The translations under genes were made by a program, and so were the position numbers. A DNA stretch of 64,000 nt from Blastomussa wellsi (lineage: Eukaryota > Cnidaria > Anthozoa > Scleractinia > Plerogyridae). Of this stretch, positions 9,646 to 22,900 are shown in pieces. Position 1 is the first letter of the stretch. Each line of letters opens with the position of its first letter. The notes below the pieces were generated by a model that saw only the letters and a list, made by a program, of their open reading frames with translations, ran no database searches and had not been told where the DNA came from. The stretch is taken from contig OX393569.1 of the NCBI GenBank assembly GCA_947652115.1, forward strand, positions 10,187,274-10,251,273, written 5' to 3'.

Positions 9646-9965
9646 GTCAGCCATGAGAATTCCATTACCTGCATGGTTTCTGGTGTTTTCACTCTAGGCA
9701 GTCATTACTGCCCATGGCATATGGTTCCGGAGGCTCATTCTGCACAGACACTACATGTTGCCGTTTCCATAACAAAAAGCTTTTCACATGACAGGGTTTT
9801 ATCCCTGTGCAAAACCCCCAAACCTGGAGGACCAGTAGATTGTTTTTTTTTTGGCCGCGAGCCTTTGACCTGTCTGGCATGGGTGTCCCTACCAGGACAT
9901 TACGAGGTCCAGCCAGCATAGCTCTCAGGCTCACTGGAGTATGCAAGCTTCCGCACCATGTCAAG
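9646..9965 (-). other. LINE 5' leader
   Basis: Minus-strand sequence before the endonuclease. Short words (GTTGCCGTTTCCATAAC on the plus strand and a 'cctggaggaccag' block) recur at about 54329-54400, upstream of the second LINE remnant, which supports a shared 5' untranslated region. Confidence 0.55.
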
Positions 9966-10009
9966 GTGGCAATCTAATTCAGGGAGAATGACTTGGATCA
10001 GTTAATTGC

Positions 10010-10225
10010 TATTATTATACATCAGACTCACTTTGAAAAATGTGATTGGTCGAGAGCATTCAATCAATTTACAATAGCTTGTGAACTTGACATGATAAAT
10101 GCAATATCTGCTGCAGATATTGCATTTGTCTGTGTTATCTGCCTCAGCCTTCGGCTTCGGCAGATAACACAGACCTCGGTTTTAATAATTCATGATATCA
10201 TGCTCAACCTCATCCAATAATTGTT
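10010..10225. mobile_element. MITE with two internal palindromes
   Basis: ATGCAATATCTG-CAGATATTGCAT (about 10098-10123) and TCTGTGTTATCTGCC...GGCAGATAACACAGA (about 10130-10173) are nested inverted repeats, the second around CAGCCTTCGGCTTC. The compact structure without a gene and the AATAATT-type ends fit a non-autonomous DNA element. Ends are approximate. Confidence 0.5.
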
Positions 10226-10410
10226 TAATAAACTGCATTTATCATTTATGATCTCATCTGGGAATGAATGAGAGGTTTTAGGTGAAGTAGCATTTACTGA
10301 TGGTAACTTAAATAAAACAAAATAGGATGAAACATAATGGAAATTGTGCATGTTTATAATGTTGACTTTTTAATTTAAGTAATTTACATATAACAACAAT
10401 TCACTAGAGT

Positions 10411-10575
10411 GGAGGTGGCTAGAGGTGGATATTCAATGAGCAGCAAAGAGGTGCTCATCTTGTCCTGCCTCGGCTAGCTTTGCAGCTATTTGTGGGACAA
10501 GCCCCCTATACCTTTCATTTCAATTTGTAAAAAAATTGTTGTTGTTGTTGTAGTAAATATCCAACACTTAAGCCA
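10411..10575. mobile_element. Short MITE with GGTGGCT ends
   Basis: GGTGGCTAGAGGTGGATATT on the left is answered by the complement of AATATCC...AGCCACC on the right, with a GTT microsatellite (about 10541-10556) inside the right arm. No coding capacity. Confidence 0.4.
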
Positions 10576-10821
10576 CCGACACTGAGGTGAATAGTTCTTT
10601 GAGTGTAATATATGCTAAAACAGAGAGATAATATAGCTCTGAAATGATTATTTCAACTCAGTTATTTACATGAGGGTCTGGTAGGCTCATCAGTTGCTTG
10701 GAGGTGAATAGCAAATGATATCCTATGTTTGAATAGCCAATCAGAGTACACCAACAAAGCTATCCACTGTTTTAGTATACCGGTAAAATACTAATGTATT
10801 ATAATTGTTGTGTGATCTTAG

Positions 10822-10932
10822 GTTTACCAACCTAGGGATGAGAATATTCATGACTTTTGGGTCGATTTTAACTTTGGAAGCAAATCTATATCTCTTTTTG
10901 TTGAAGAGAAAGACCTGGAAGGAAATTATAAG
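10822..10932 (+). CDS. SYCP2-like exon (PH-like domain, first part)
   Basis: Acceptor TGATCTTAG, 37 codons, donor AAG|GTTTGT, phases 0/0. Translates to VYQPRDENIHDFWVDF, GSKSISLFVEEKD and GNYK. The FW-hydrophobic-DFNFGS pattern is the hallmark used for the SYCP2-like call. Preceding exons would lie left of the window or were lost among the transposons. Confidence 0.7.
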
Positions 10933-13900
10933 GTTTGTAGCTACACAATGTTAAAGGCACCCAAGGCCAGTCCCCCAGCAGAACAGGCACTGTTCGTTCT
11001 TTTGTGCTTAACCTTATGCTTATGTCGCTGTGATTCCTGGTGAGAACAACAAAAGAAAAACAAGTATATGACTTATTTCATACTTTAGGCAAGAACTCAC
11101 TAAGGGGTGGGAGGGTGAGAAAACTGTTGCACTGTCCGGCAAGAAAAGAAAAACTGAATCATGTGACCGAGCGTGAAACTAACATCCTGGCTCGTACCCA
11201 GGTCCCCATTCAGTGTGAGAGAACTTCGTTTCCTGCCTCTTCTGCAAGTTCAGCCGGCAGGAAAAACATTTCTCACACAATGAATGCCATTTGTCTGCAA
11301 CACGACAGTGCAACAGCACTTTATTGACAAGAGGTAAAAAGCATAGAGCCTAGAAAAAATTGTCACTCGGATCTAAAAAATCGACTAAAAATAAACCTCT
11401 AAAGATCGGCTCTGTTAATTTGCCGAGCTAGGTGTAGAATCTCGACAGAGCTGGAGAGAATTGTATCACAGGACTAGTGACGTAATTGTCCCTCCTTACA
11501 AACGGAGAGCTCTAGAAACCCTCAGAAGGGCTTGTTCAGTTTCCTTAATGTACATGTTCTTAGCTGACTGTGAACGCCAGCCCCCATGATGCATCAGGAG
11601 CCTGTCTGGGATGGCAGCAGCTGCCGCAGAGGATGCTTCGCCCGACCTGAGACTGTGTAGGCCATATTGCTTAGGGTTGAGCCCAATGACTTTGAGTTGC
11701 TTCTTGAACAGCTCAGTGGCTCTTGAGTAAGTCAATGGCTGCAGACGAAAGGAGAAGCCATATTTGGTGTGGCAAATCTTCCTAAAAAGATAGTCAGATT
11801 CCTTATGTTGACCAACACGTAAAAATCTCTCAGTCAAGGATACAGGGCATGTACGAGAGCCTGTGCGAGCCACCAAGATGACAGAACCCTCTCTGAATTG
11901 GTCGTTTTTCCTTTTGGTTAGCATAATGGACATGGTCACTTGTCATATACAGATTATGACGTCTCAGGTCCTTGAGGTCATCCCAACAAAGGAAAGCTGT
12001 GTAACCCAGGGCAATGAGACATACTATCTGAAGCTCGCCAGGATTTCCCGCACCAAAGTGGAGTACCAATTCTTTGACCTGGACTGCAGTGAGTGAGGTT
12101 TTTCTGTTTTTAGTACACGTACCCAGGATGTGCTTTGCATGCTTCAAGGAGCTGTTTCACCATTGTGTGCTGTAAGGGCAATGGGAGGCAAGCCTTCTGG
12201 TGGGTCCATGCCACCCCAAAAACTGCTGCCTGGATGGACACTAGTGATTTGGTTGTCTGCAACAGGTGTACAAGGTAACATGCTAACTCAGGACCAGATG
12301 TAGGGAGGACATTAATGTCTCTAGCTTCTGCCCATTTCTGCCATGCTGAGAAGGATAAAGCATATTTCTTAACAGTACTTCAAGCTCTGTCCTGGATCAT
12401 GATGTTGGGAATTGCCTGGGCAAGAGTGCGTATCTCAGGATGTTGACTGGTCTTCAGATCCTTCAGGGTAGGAGGAACTGGGGGAAGAGACATTTAGAAC
12501 AATGTTAGGAACCTCGAATGGATCAACCAAAAAATCTATGTATTGCGGCCCCTCACAGGCTGGCGATTGGCCCTACAAAAGCCAACCCCCTAGAAACAAC
12601 TGACCCCAACAGGCCTGCCAACTGACGGGATGTTACCGAAGATTTGCGACATACTCAGTCTCTCGATACGCCGGAGTGGAACTTGGATGATTCCTTCTCT
12701 CAGATTGAGGATAAAACCGAGCAATTCTCCTACTTGGGTTAGTTCCCAACAACACTTTTCAGGGTGAGCGACAAAACCACTGACTGTGATGTCCTCTCTA
12801 ACTCTCCTGGATGCTGCTAGAGCTGTCTCCAAGGACTTTTCACTGCCTGCCCCATCATCCAAATAGGTGAAAATACGGATACCCTGCTCTCTCCAGTGTT
12901 TGACTAAGGCCTTCTGTATTTTTGTAAGCACGTAGGGGCGGAAGCTAAGCCAAAGGGAAGGACTGAGAACACAAACCATTTCTTTTCACCAGCCAGAGTC
13001 CAACTAAAATTAATTTTTGGTGGAGAGGTAAAATGTCCACATGGTGGTATCCTGATTTATAATTGAATTTGAAGAACCGATCCCCTAACATGAAAATATC
13101 TCTTGCCGTGCGAATATCTTCATACTTAAACTTAGGAATGCGCAGAAACTTGTTGACATATCTTAGGTCCAGGATCAGCCTCTTCTTAGCACTGTTTGTA
13201 ACAACACCCAATGGACTAACAACCTCAGTTTCTGAAAGGCTCACTTCCCTTATACAACCAGACAAAAGCAGTTCTTCAATTTGCTCTGTGACAAACCGTT
13301 TCTCATCCCGTGCTGACTTATGGCTCTCCATTTCCTTTGTGGGTGGTAATTCTACAAACGGCAGGGCGTAGCCATCTCTGATAGTTAAAGTAACCCAACG
13401 GTTTGCATTATAGGGCAATGAATTCAACCGGGGCCACCCAACGTTTTTCAGCCAATCACAAGCCGCGTTCAGAACAAAAGAATCTGCGTTTTTTTATCAG
13501 AGGACCAATCACAATGAGGCATCGTTGAAGGATGCTGCAGACCTCTCAGGAAACTGGTATGATTTTTTTTTGTTTTGATTGGTTACTTTCGATCCTAAAT
13601 TTGGAAGAACATCTCTTTTAGTGGTCGTAATTGTTTCACAGGCAAAAATTTAATATTATAGCTTTTGGCGAAAACAAAAATTAAACGTTCACTTCAGTTA
13701 CTATAAAGACGAATAAATATTTGCCGAATGACAGCCTGAAATGTTGAAGACGAAACGAAGTTCAACGTAAATAAATTTACTGATTTCACAGCGTGGAATG
13801 TGGAAAGTGAAACGGACTCAATGTAAACATACAATTTATCGAATAACGGCTGGGAACGAATAGTAAGTTCGTTTCTAATACAATACGATCAAGCCATGGT

Positions 13901-16900
13901 GGTGAATGGTCATTTTTAAACTCGAAAAATGGCAAAAAAGCTCCATTTATAATTTAAATTTTGTGACTGAAAATACAACAGCCTCTCAGACTGCTACAGA
14001 TGTTCAAAATTTAGGATCGAAAGTAACCAATCAAAAGTGATCCACTGATGAACAAAATCTGATTCTTTTGTTCTGAGCTCATCTTGTGATTGGCTGAAAA
14101 ACGTTGGGTGGCCCCGGTTGAGTTAGTTGCACTGTAATTCCGTGCCAAAAACTGAGATGATCCCTCAACCGACCTTTAACATAAACAGGACCTTCTTCGG
14201 GACTGTCCTCGCTGAACAACTTGCCAGGGTCAGGCTATGTATGTCTACAAAATCCGGTCGTGTTCTGACATTCCTAGTCTATCGTACAATTCTATCAAAC
14301 TTGGTTCAGACTCGGTCTGTGCGTCCAAATCATAGTTCCAATCAATATCAACATCAGAAATGAAACGTGGTTGAGAAGCTATCTTAGTATGTTTTTCCCA
14401 CTGTGGTTGAGGGGATAGGTGCGCGACAGTTTTTTGCAAAATGCCCAGGTCTTCCACAACGAAAACACCCTTCGTTTTGGCTTGAATCCAATTTTTTCCT
14501 GGACGGGGGAATAACTATCTGCCTCGCGCTGGGGGAATTCTGGCTCGAAGTGAACGACTGCTGAGAACGGCCAATTAGTTGTGCCCGAGATTCCAGAGGC
14601 TTCTTGCTTTCTGCCTTCAACGTTTTGCTCTCTTTGACTGCCTGTCTGATGCGCTTCTCATCATCGGAGTCGCAAGCTGAAGGCTCCTGAACATAACAAT
14701 CGACAGCCTCCCAGCCGTATTTTTCAGCTAACATAATATGTTTATTTCTTTCCTTGAGGATTTTCCTACCTTCCTCCAAGGCATCATTCCGGGCTTTTTC
14801 ATCACTGGTCGAGGTGGCCACTTCCAATTTATCCCAGCACTTTCTCATTTAGCTCATACTGAATCTTGTTTCTTCTATATTTGAATTCAGGCTGTGGCGA
14901 TTTTGCGCGGGATCGCTCCGTAGACGGCCGTGACTTCAGTTCCTTTTCGAGGATTTGCAGAGGCTCCTCGCTCCTTTCGTGGGCCTCAAGGAGCTTTTTT
15001 GCCCACAATGGTATGTTGTCTGGCGAGTCCGAGCGGCTAGAAGACTACAACTTCAAGCAGCATTCTTTCCTAGGTGGAGAATCATGGCGGGAACCATTCG
15101 ATGAGTCACAGCGAACCTTTGCCCATTCGAGTTCGCAGAGCGAACGTTTTCGAGACTCCCTCACTGGACCTTTGTTATAGGCCAAAAGATGTTGGGTGGC
15201 CCTCTGTGTAGGCGGCACAACTTGATAATGGCGAATTAAAACGCTGTTTTTTTTTTAGGTAAAAAACTGTTGCACTGTCCGGCAAGAAAAGAAAAAGTGA
15301 ATCACGTGACTGAGCGTGAAACTAACATCCTGGCTCGTACCCAGGTCCCCATTCAGTGTGAGAGAACTTCGCACTTCGCTCAGCTGGCATGAAAAACATT
15401 TCTTTCCAAAGTTTGGCTTTTTCATATGCCTGAGCAAAACTGCCATAAAACTGGATGCAAGTTGAAAGAAAGTGTATACTTTTACACCAAGCAGCTGCTT
15501 TAGCTCAAAACTGACCAGAGAATGCCAAACATGTCCAAAAATGCATATTTTTGTGTCCATGGGTTAGCATACGCAAAGCTGTAAGTCATTCAAACTTGAC
15601 AAGAGCAATGTTGTTAGTAGTAAGGACTACTTCCGTTAAATCATACCTTGCTATATGCCTAGTGGGCTTTGTTTGGTTCGCAAGGTATTGTGGTAAAATG
15701 TACAGCCGCCATCTTTTTTCTTACAGTGGATTGGGAGTTTGTTTGGTATGCACCAAGTCCAACTATGATTATTTCCTTTTTCCTATAGAAGGGAAGTTCA
15801 TGGGAGACAGTACTTATCAAGGCAGAAATTGTTGAGGATTACCGCCTTAAAGGTAATGTTCATGAGTCACTGGCAACTTCACTGCACTAGCATTTTTCAA
15901 ATGGCTTGTCTGCTGCTGTTTTGATTTAGGAACCAACAATGATGATTTTGCCCTGCTGTTGAAGTTAAAACACGCTGCAGCAGATCTTGTTACTTTTGCA
16001 TCTGATGATACCTGCAGTCAATATGTCAAATTTTCTTTTAATTCAAGATATATCCTTTGATACTTTATGTAATGTTTAAAAAACGAGTAGCAGTGTTTTA
16101 AACCTGATAAAACATGTGTTGCGAGTTTTTTGAACAGCTTTGAAAACATTTGTGATAGATCTATTCATTTGTAGAATACTCATCGGGTTTGTTAATCAAG
16201 ACCATTAAAAGTGCAATTTAAACAAACCCAAACTGTGGACAAAGCTGCTTGTTTTCCTTTTTATGATACAATTATTGTTTGTTTCAAGACTCAGTCTCTC
16301 TTTGGTCACAGAAGTGAGATTATAGCATAGTTTAACTAATGCATTTTCTTGCATGATCACATACTATCCATTGTAATTAGCAAGTCTAAAACGTCTATTA
16401 AATTTATGTAGTGTGTGGCAGTTTATTTAATTCCTTGACTCTTCCAATATACTTCCCATTTAACCTTAGTATCGGGAAAGATTTTTGGAAGTCCTAACGT
16501 TCAAAGCACTACTGGAGATTCGGATGCAAGCTCAACACCTTCCACCAAAGCTTCAGTTGCCATTAATCCTGTGTACATAAAGAGCAGCAAAACAGAAAAG
16601 GCATATGTAATGCCTACAGCTAGTGTCATGTCAAAGGTAAGCTGAAGTTTTATCTGGAATAGAACACTTTCTACATGCTCCATCAGGGTTCTAACAGCTA
16701 AGCTACTCACGGAAATGGCTGAGTCAAGCTCCTTGGCTGTTTTTAACTCTAAGTTACTCCCGTATTTAGTTAAGAATAATTGGACTTTTATTCTTTATAT
16801 TTTTATGGTTATTTTTGTCTGACCATAAACTGGAATTAATGTGTAGTACAATTAGATTGCACCCCCTGCTTCGTTAGTGTTCTTCCCGCCAAGCTGCCAT

Positions 16901-19900
16901 TTTACTTTGTACTTAAACATGGCGTGATTTCCCATATTGCAAAACAGCCAATCAAGTTTTAGTCTGCATGTGCCCATTGATTGTCGGCCAATTAGCTGCA
17001 TGCTATCATACCTTGCTTACGCATGAGTATTTATACTGCAGTCAATCTCGGCTCCCATATCTGAATTTTCCTGCTCTCTTTTCCTGCTCTCTTGTAACTT
17101 TAAAAATACTATCCTTATTGTAATAAACGGTTTGGGGCTACATGTTGCTGGCGACAACCCTTCGTCCTACACTGAAGCGATGCCTGGGTTGCCTTAGCTT
17201 GGGTGAGCAACGGTGGTCACATCCACCTCCCTCGCTATCATCCCTCTGGGAGCTTGGCATAGGTACACACGTCTGTGCCCCGTGACACCCATATCATGGT
17301 CATATATGCCACTTGCTGACACTAGTTCTGAGTACTGGCCTTGCCTGTGGCGGGCAGCTCTCGGGTCATGGACAACACTTGGCCCCCTACGTTTCTCCAA
17401 CAAGAAATGTGTCTTTTATTGTGCATGACATTAATGCGCTATGTAATATATTTGAGTAACCGGAAGTTGTGTTAAGCTATTGCATCATCATTCACGTACC
17501 CAAGATGCTTAGCGAATAAACAGTGTTGTTGTATTGGCAGTCTGAAGCGGTCTTGTTTTCTTGTGTGAAGCTGGATCTATGCTAATATGTTACATTCTGG
17601 CGACGAGGATGGGATCCTCTACATGCACTAGGACGCATGCAAAATCCTGTGAAGTCTTGACTTTCTCTGTGTGAGAAAATAGCGTGTTCTCGGCCGAGGT
17701 CGATCGATGAAAGTTTGAACACGTGCTTTCTATTAAAATGGCGGCAACTGGACTTTTTGGTCGTGTCGGTGAGTTCAGCCCTGAGCGAGAGATTTTTCGC
17801 TCCTACATGGAAAGAATGGATATGTTTTTCATGGCAAACAATATTGTGGAAGAACAAGGCGAGGGTAACGAAGAAGCCAATCTCGCAGTACAAAAGAGAA
17901 AACGTGCCATTTTCCTGACTGAAATTGGACCAGAAGCATATTCCACTCTGAGCAATCTGTTGGCGCCAGCAAAACCAAGAGACACTCCTCTTGCTGGTAT
18001 TGTGGAAGCACTAGAGAAACATTATAATCCGTTGCCATTGGAGATAGCGGAGAGTTTTTATTTTGGAACTCGCTACCAGAAACGCGATGAATCCATTGGC
18101 GACTTCATTGTGGCATTAAAGAAGCTATCTATTCATTGTAACTATGGCGAGTTTCTCAACCACGCTCTGAGAGATCGTTTTGTATGGAGATGGCAGAGAA
18201 GAACACCCTAGAATTTCATCCTATCAGTTCAAGTGATGACAACCAAGACAGCCAAGGCATAGTAAATAAACTGGAAACGGTGAACACTAATTCATCCTTG
18301 TGTTACTGGTGTGGTGGTAAGCATGCTGCACCAAAGTGTAAATTTAAGTCAGCTAAATGCTATAAATGTAGTAAAGTGGGTCATCTTGCATCAGTTTGTC
18401 GCAGTAAAGTTGTCGAGTCTAGTGTGAAATCTAAACAACCAGGAGGTGAAAGTAATGTTCATAATGTGTTAGAATCAAGGAAAGCATGTGACGATGATGA
18501 GTTAGGTATTTATTCATTGTATTCAGTTGGTACAGGTAATCCTACCAACAAAAGTTATGACATAGAAGTGTCCATAAATGGTTCACCAGTCACAATGGAA
18601 GTAGATACTGCTGCTGATTACTCAATAATGAGTAAGAGCACATATACTCAGAAATTCAGTAATTTCCCACTTCATTCATCAAATGTTGAATTGAAAACCT
18701 ATACTGGTGAAACCCTCACAGTGTGTGGTGAAATGCAGTGTAATATTGTGTACAAGGGCAATAAGTATACCCTGCCAATTATTGTAGCTAATTATGAGAA
18801 TAAGCCTACTTTACTGGGTAGAAATTGGCTTAACCATATAAAGCTTGCATGGGGTGAAATATTTAGTCTGACAAGATCTGGATTGGAAGATGCCCAAAGT
18901 CAACTCGATGATTTACTCACTAAACACAGTGAGCTGTTGGAAGATAGTTACGAGGGTATGAAAGGGTTGGAAGCACATATTACCATGAAAGATGGTGCAA
19001 GACCCATATTTGTTAAACCACGTAGGGTTCCGTATGCATTGAAAGATAAAGTTGAAATGGAGTTGGATAAACTGGAGAAAAATGGGGTAATAGTTAAAAC
19101 TGAAAGATCAGAATGGACAAGTCCAATAGTGGTTGTACCAAAAGCTGACAAATCAGTTAGAATTTGTGGGGACTATAAAGTAACCATCAACTCAGCTGTC
19201 GAGGATGAACAATATCCCCTTCCCACCCAACAGGACTTGTATGCTGCTCTCTCAGGGTCAAAATTTTTTAGCAAACTTGACTTGTCTCATGCATATGCTC
19301 AGCTGAGTGTTGATGAAGCAAGTCGCGGGTACCTGACAATTAGCACACACAAGGGACTCTACTCCTACACCAAACTACCATATGGGGTTAAATCAGCACC
19401 TAAGATATTCCAGGCTAAAATGGACATGATTTTGCAAGGGGTTCCAAACTGTGTGTGCAAGCAGGATGATATTCTTATTGGTGGTGCCAGTTGGCAGGAG
19501 AATATCAAAATCCTTTCTGAAGTATTGGGGAGGTTGCATAAATATAACATACATTTGAAGATGGCAAAGTGTGAATTTCAGAAGAGGGAAGTTGTCTATC
19601 TGGGTCTGAAAATAGATGCGGAAGGCCTGCATCCAGTGGATGAGAAAGTGGAAGCGGTCAAAAGAGCACCAGTACCCAAAAATATTAAAGAGTTGAGATC
19701 CTTTTTGGGCATGGTCCAATACTACCACCCATTTCTACCAGAATTAACAACTACACTAGCACCATTACATGAGCTCGTCAAAAAGGGTGTCGATTGGACA
19801 TGGACAAAAGAGTGTCAGCAAGCATATGAGGCTTGTAAACAAAATCTCACCAGTGATACACTTTTGGTGCACTATGATGGGAACCGTGAACTAAGGCTTG

Positions 19901-22900
19901 CCTGTGATGCATCCAGCTATGGACTTGGGGCAGTTATCAGTCACGTGATGGACAATGGCCAGGAAAGGCCAATTGCCTATGCCTCACGGACACTGAGTTC
20001 GAGTGAAAGGAACTATGCGCAAATTGAGCGTGAAGCATTAGCAATTGTCTTTGGCATTAAAAAGTTTCACCAGTTTTTATATGGGTGTGAATTTACACTA
20101 ATCACTGATCACAAACCATTGTTAGCAATTTTCAGTTCAAAGGCTGCGATTCCCTCACTAGCAGCAGCACGGATGCAGAGGTGGGCTCTGATACTCTCAG
20201 CGTATGACTATGAGATTGAATACAAGAGATCTGAAGACCATGCCAACTGCGACGCTCTATCAAGGCTGCCATATGAGGACTCTGCAGTGGGCAGTGAGAC
20301 TGCAGTCTACAGCGTGAGTGCAATTGATGACGATTTTCCAATTACAGCCGAAGAGATAGGAAAGGCAACCCTTGTAGATTCTGTACTCGGTAAGGTACAT
20401 CAATTTGTGATGTCAGGTTGGCCAGAAGAGTGTCCTGATGAAACCCTCAAACCATATCACAATAGAAGGAATGAGCTGTCCTTCTGGGGCTCCAGGGTCA
20501 TTATTCCACCGATCTTTAGAGCTAAGATGTTGGGGCAGCTGCACTGGGAACACCCTGGTATATGTGGTATGAAAGCAATTGCTCGTACATGCATGTGGTG
20601 GCCAAAAATGGATCAGGAGTTTGAGGAAGCGGTGAGGGTTTGTACAGTATGCCAAAATGTTAGAAATGCTCCACCCAGTGCACCTCTGATCCCTTGGAAG
20701 TGGCCAACTAGACCATTTCAGCGGATTCCTATTGATTTCTGTCAGAAGGGTAATGATTACTTCCTCATAGTGATAGATAGTCACTCAAAATGGATCGAGG
20801 TACAACATATGACCTCCACGACTGCTGAACGGACTATCGATGAACTCCGTTTAATTTTTGCTACTCACGGTTTACCCGAAGAGGTCGTATCTGACAGTGG
20901 ACCGCAATTTACATCTACTGAATTCGCCGAGTTCATGCGTAAAAACGGCATTAAGCACACCTTGGCTCCACCCTACCACCCACAGTCCAATGGGGCAGCA
21001 GAGAGGTCAGTGCGACTTGTCAAGGATGCTTTGGTTAAACAAGTGCTCGAGGGTAAAACAGGTATTTCCATGAAACACAGACTTGCTAATTTTCTATTCA
21101 GGTATCGCACTACCCCCCAAAGTACGACTGGCGTAACCCCTGCTGAGTTGATGGTGAAGCGTCGTTTAAGAACACGGTTAAGTCTGATTAAGCCTAATCT
21201 AGCACAAGCTGTAGAGAATAAACAAGAGAAACAGAAAATGTATAAGGATTTGAAATGCAAGAAGGATAGACCATTTGCACGAAATGACAGGGTTCGTGTG
21301 CGAAACACGAGGGCTAATTCTAAGAGTGATAAGTGGATTCGGGGAACTGTGATTTAAGTTTGTGGACCTCGAACCTATGTAGTTAGGACAGGCCATAAAA
21401 ATCGATATGTTCACACTGATCATCTGATAAGGGCACATGATGAGGTACCAGATGATGTCAGTGAGCCAGAGGTCATGGTGCCTGAATCTTGCAGTGAGAC
21501 TGTTACTGATGACTATGTAAATCGTCATGATAGTATTTCTGAACCAGATGTAACTCTGTCTGAAAACGAGGATTCTGTTGTATCTCCTACCGTTGTAACT
21601 AGTCCGCCTACAATCATCATTTATGTACCCAAGATGCTAAGCGAATAAACAGTGTTGTTGTATTGGCAGTCTGAAGCGGTCTTGTTTTCTTGTGTGAAGC
21701 TGGATCTTTGCTAATATGCTACACGCTATATCAGGGGTTTCAAAATGTTTTGAAGTAGGTGTTGTCAACTGGAAGAGTAGGCAGCTGTTATAGGTGAGCT
21801 TTTGGGTCACAAGCTGATTGCTATGACCATAGTAGCCGGTGGCATAATAGTCAGGTAGCCGGTGGAACTCCGACATTCACCGCCTTCTTTTGAAACCCCT
21901 GCTATATTATAATTCACCCATTTTTATATATGTATCATCAGAGTTTATTTATTTATTGTCAGTATATATTTTATGTGAAAATTCACCATCACCTTCATTT
22001 ACGACAATATATTTTATGATCATCCTTTTTTTTTTATTTTTCTAGTAGTTGGTGCAATATCTGTTAAAGCTGTTTTACCAACTTAACAAATGTAGATGTG
22101 GAACAGTATTCCAAATCCAAAGAAGAGGGTCTAGGCTTGTATGCAGACTTTACCTTAATTGTTAAATGAATGAATTTGTATGTATAAATTCACATATATC
22201 TGTCTGGATTTTCAAAAAGGTGGCTACAGAAATTTCACCTGTCACTGGTAGTTTCGAAACTGTCTTTCACAATATAGGGCCAACAAGGCTCAATAATAGC
22301 ACAAATGAAAGGAAATAACTCTTTTTATGCCTTTCGACGTCAGAGAGACCAATTCAGGATATTTTCATGGACTCACGAATTATATAATTCAACTCGGAGT
22401 GTTTAAAACACAAAATATGAGTGTAATTAACACCAAGATAAACAAACGAAAACTCCCCAGTTGCGAGCTGATCTGTAGCTTTCTAAAATCAAGTACATCT
22501 CAAATAATCTGACCTAACTTGTTGTAGATCAACATTTGATTCATTTTCACACAATCCAGGCAATGAATCTGAGTAACCGAAATGCTGGAAAGTCTTGTTT
22601 AAATCAATATTATCAACTCAATTGTCCACCGGAAACCACACAAAAGCATAGCTTCCCAATAGCGAATCGCAGAAAACTCTGACTGTCAGCTAAGCGGAGA
22701 ATGCCTAAAATCGAGAAAAAAAGAAAACTGTCTACTCACATCACTGCTTGAATCGTTTTCTCGCCTCTCCGCTTCGACTGACATCATTTCTCTTGCAAAT
22801 GAAAATGTCCTGGATGTATAGCTGAATCCAAAAACAAATGGGGTTGCCCCTTGCCAAACTTAAGCAAGATTTTAGCCACAGTAAAGTTCCAGCCAAATGT

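Larger units (their letters stand above)
680..9965 (-). mobile_element. RTE-like LINE, minus strand, interrupted by two insertions
   Basis: Reading the minus strand from about 9965 downward gives a GC-richer leader, an apurinic-type endonuclease (9645-8938), a reverse transcriptase (8450-7921, resuming 5840-5097) and a 3' end with a TGA-type microsatellite (about 768-680). This layout and the ATG/TGA tail fit the RTE clade, whose endonuclease-RT is annotated in other animals as CFDP2-like. The RT is split by a Penelope-like element (about 5845-7905), and the C-terminus is split from the tail by a composite DNA element (771-5094). Stops and frameshifts break every domain. Clade assignment is by pattern recognition; an L2-type element is the main alternative. 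Confidence 0.75.
11100..15405 (-). mobile_element. Ngaro-like tyrosine-recombinase retrotransposon 1, decayed
   Basis: Minus-strand order gag (14848-14384), RT (13427-12590), tyrosine recombinase (12147-11496), as in DIRS-order elements. A 108-bp direct repeat with about three mismatches bounds it (15264-15371 and 11121-11228). RNase H is absent between RT and recombinase, so there is an internal deletion, and a 0.7 kb fold-back element sits between gag and RT. Domain sequences match the second element (23589-28839) throughout. Direct rather than inverted terminal repeats point to the Ngaro/PAT side of the order. Confidence 0.75.
17484..21723 (+). mobile_element. Gypsy LTR retrotransposon 1, nearly complete but inactive
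   Basis: Matching LTR segments (17484-17594 and about 21617-21723) flank gag (17738-18211), a gag zinc-knuckle/pol frame (18184-21357) and a tail in the same frame after one stop. The end TACA of the 5' LTR is followed by TGGCGACGAGGATGGG, a primer-binding site. Defects: an apparent deletion shifting frame within gag, a non-standard catalytic box in the RT and an in-frame stop before the end of integrase. The 3' LTR seems short, so an internal deletion near it is likely. Confidence 0.85.

Noticed and set aside
15186..15205. GTTGGGTGGCCCT as a second copy of the 13424-14121 fold-back element
   Set aside because: Only about 13 bases match and no inverted partner is nearby.
15551..15835. 94-residue plus-strand ORF as a gene
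   Set aside because: The frame crosses the intron-exon border of the SYCP2-like exon in the wrong frame.
20132..20784. Minus-strand ORFs within the Gypsy 1 pol region
   Set aside because: Shadows of the intact plus-strand pol frame.
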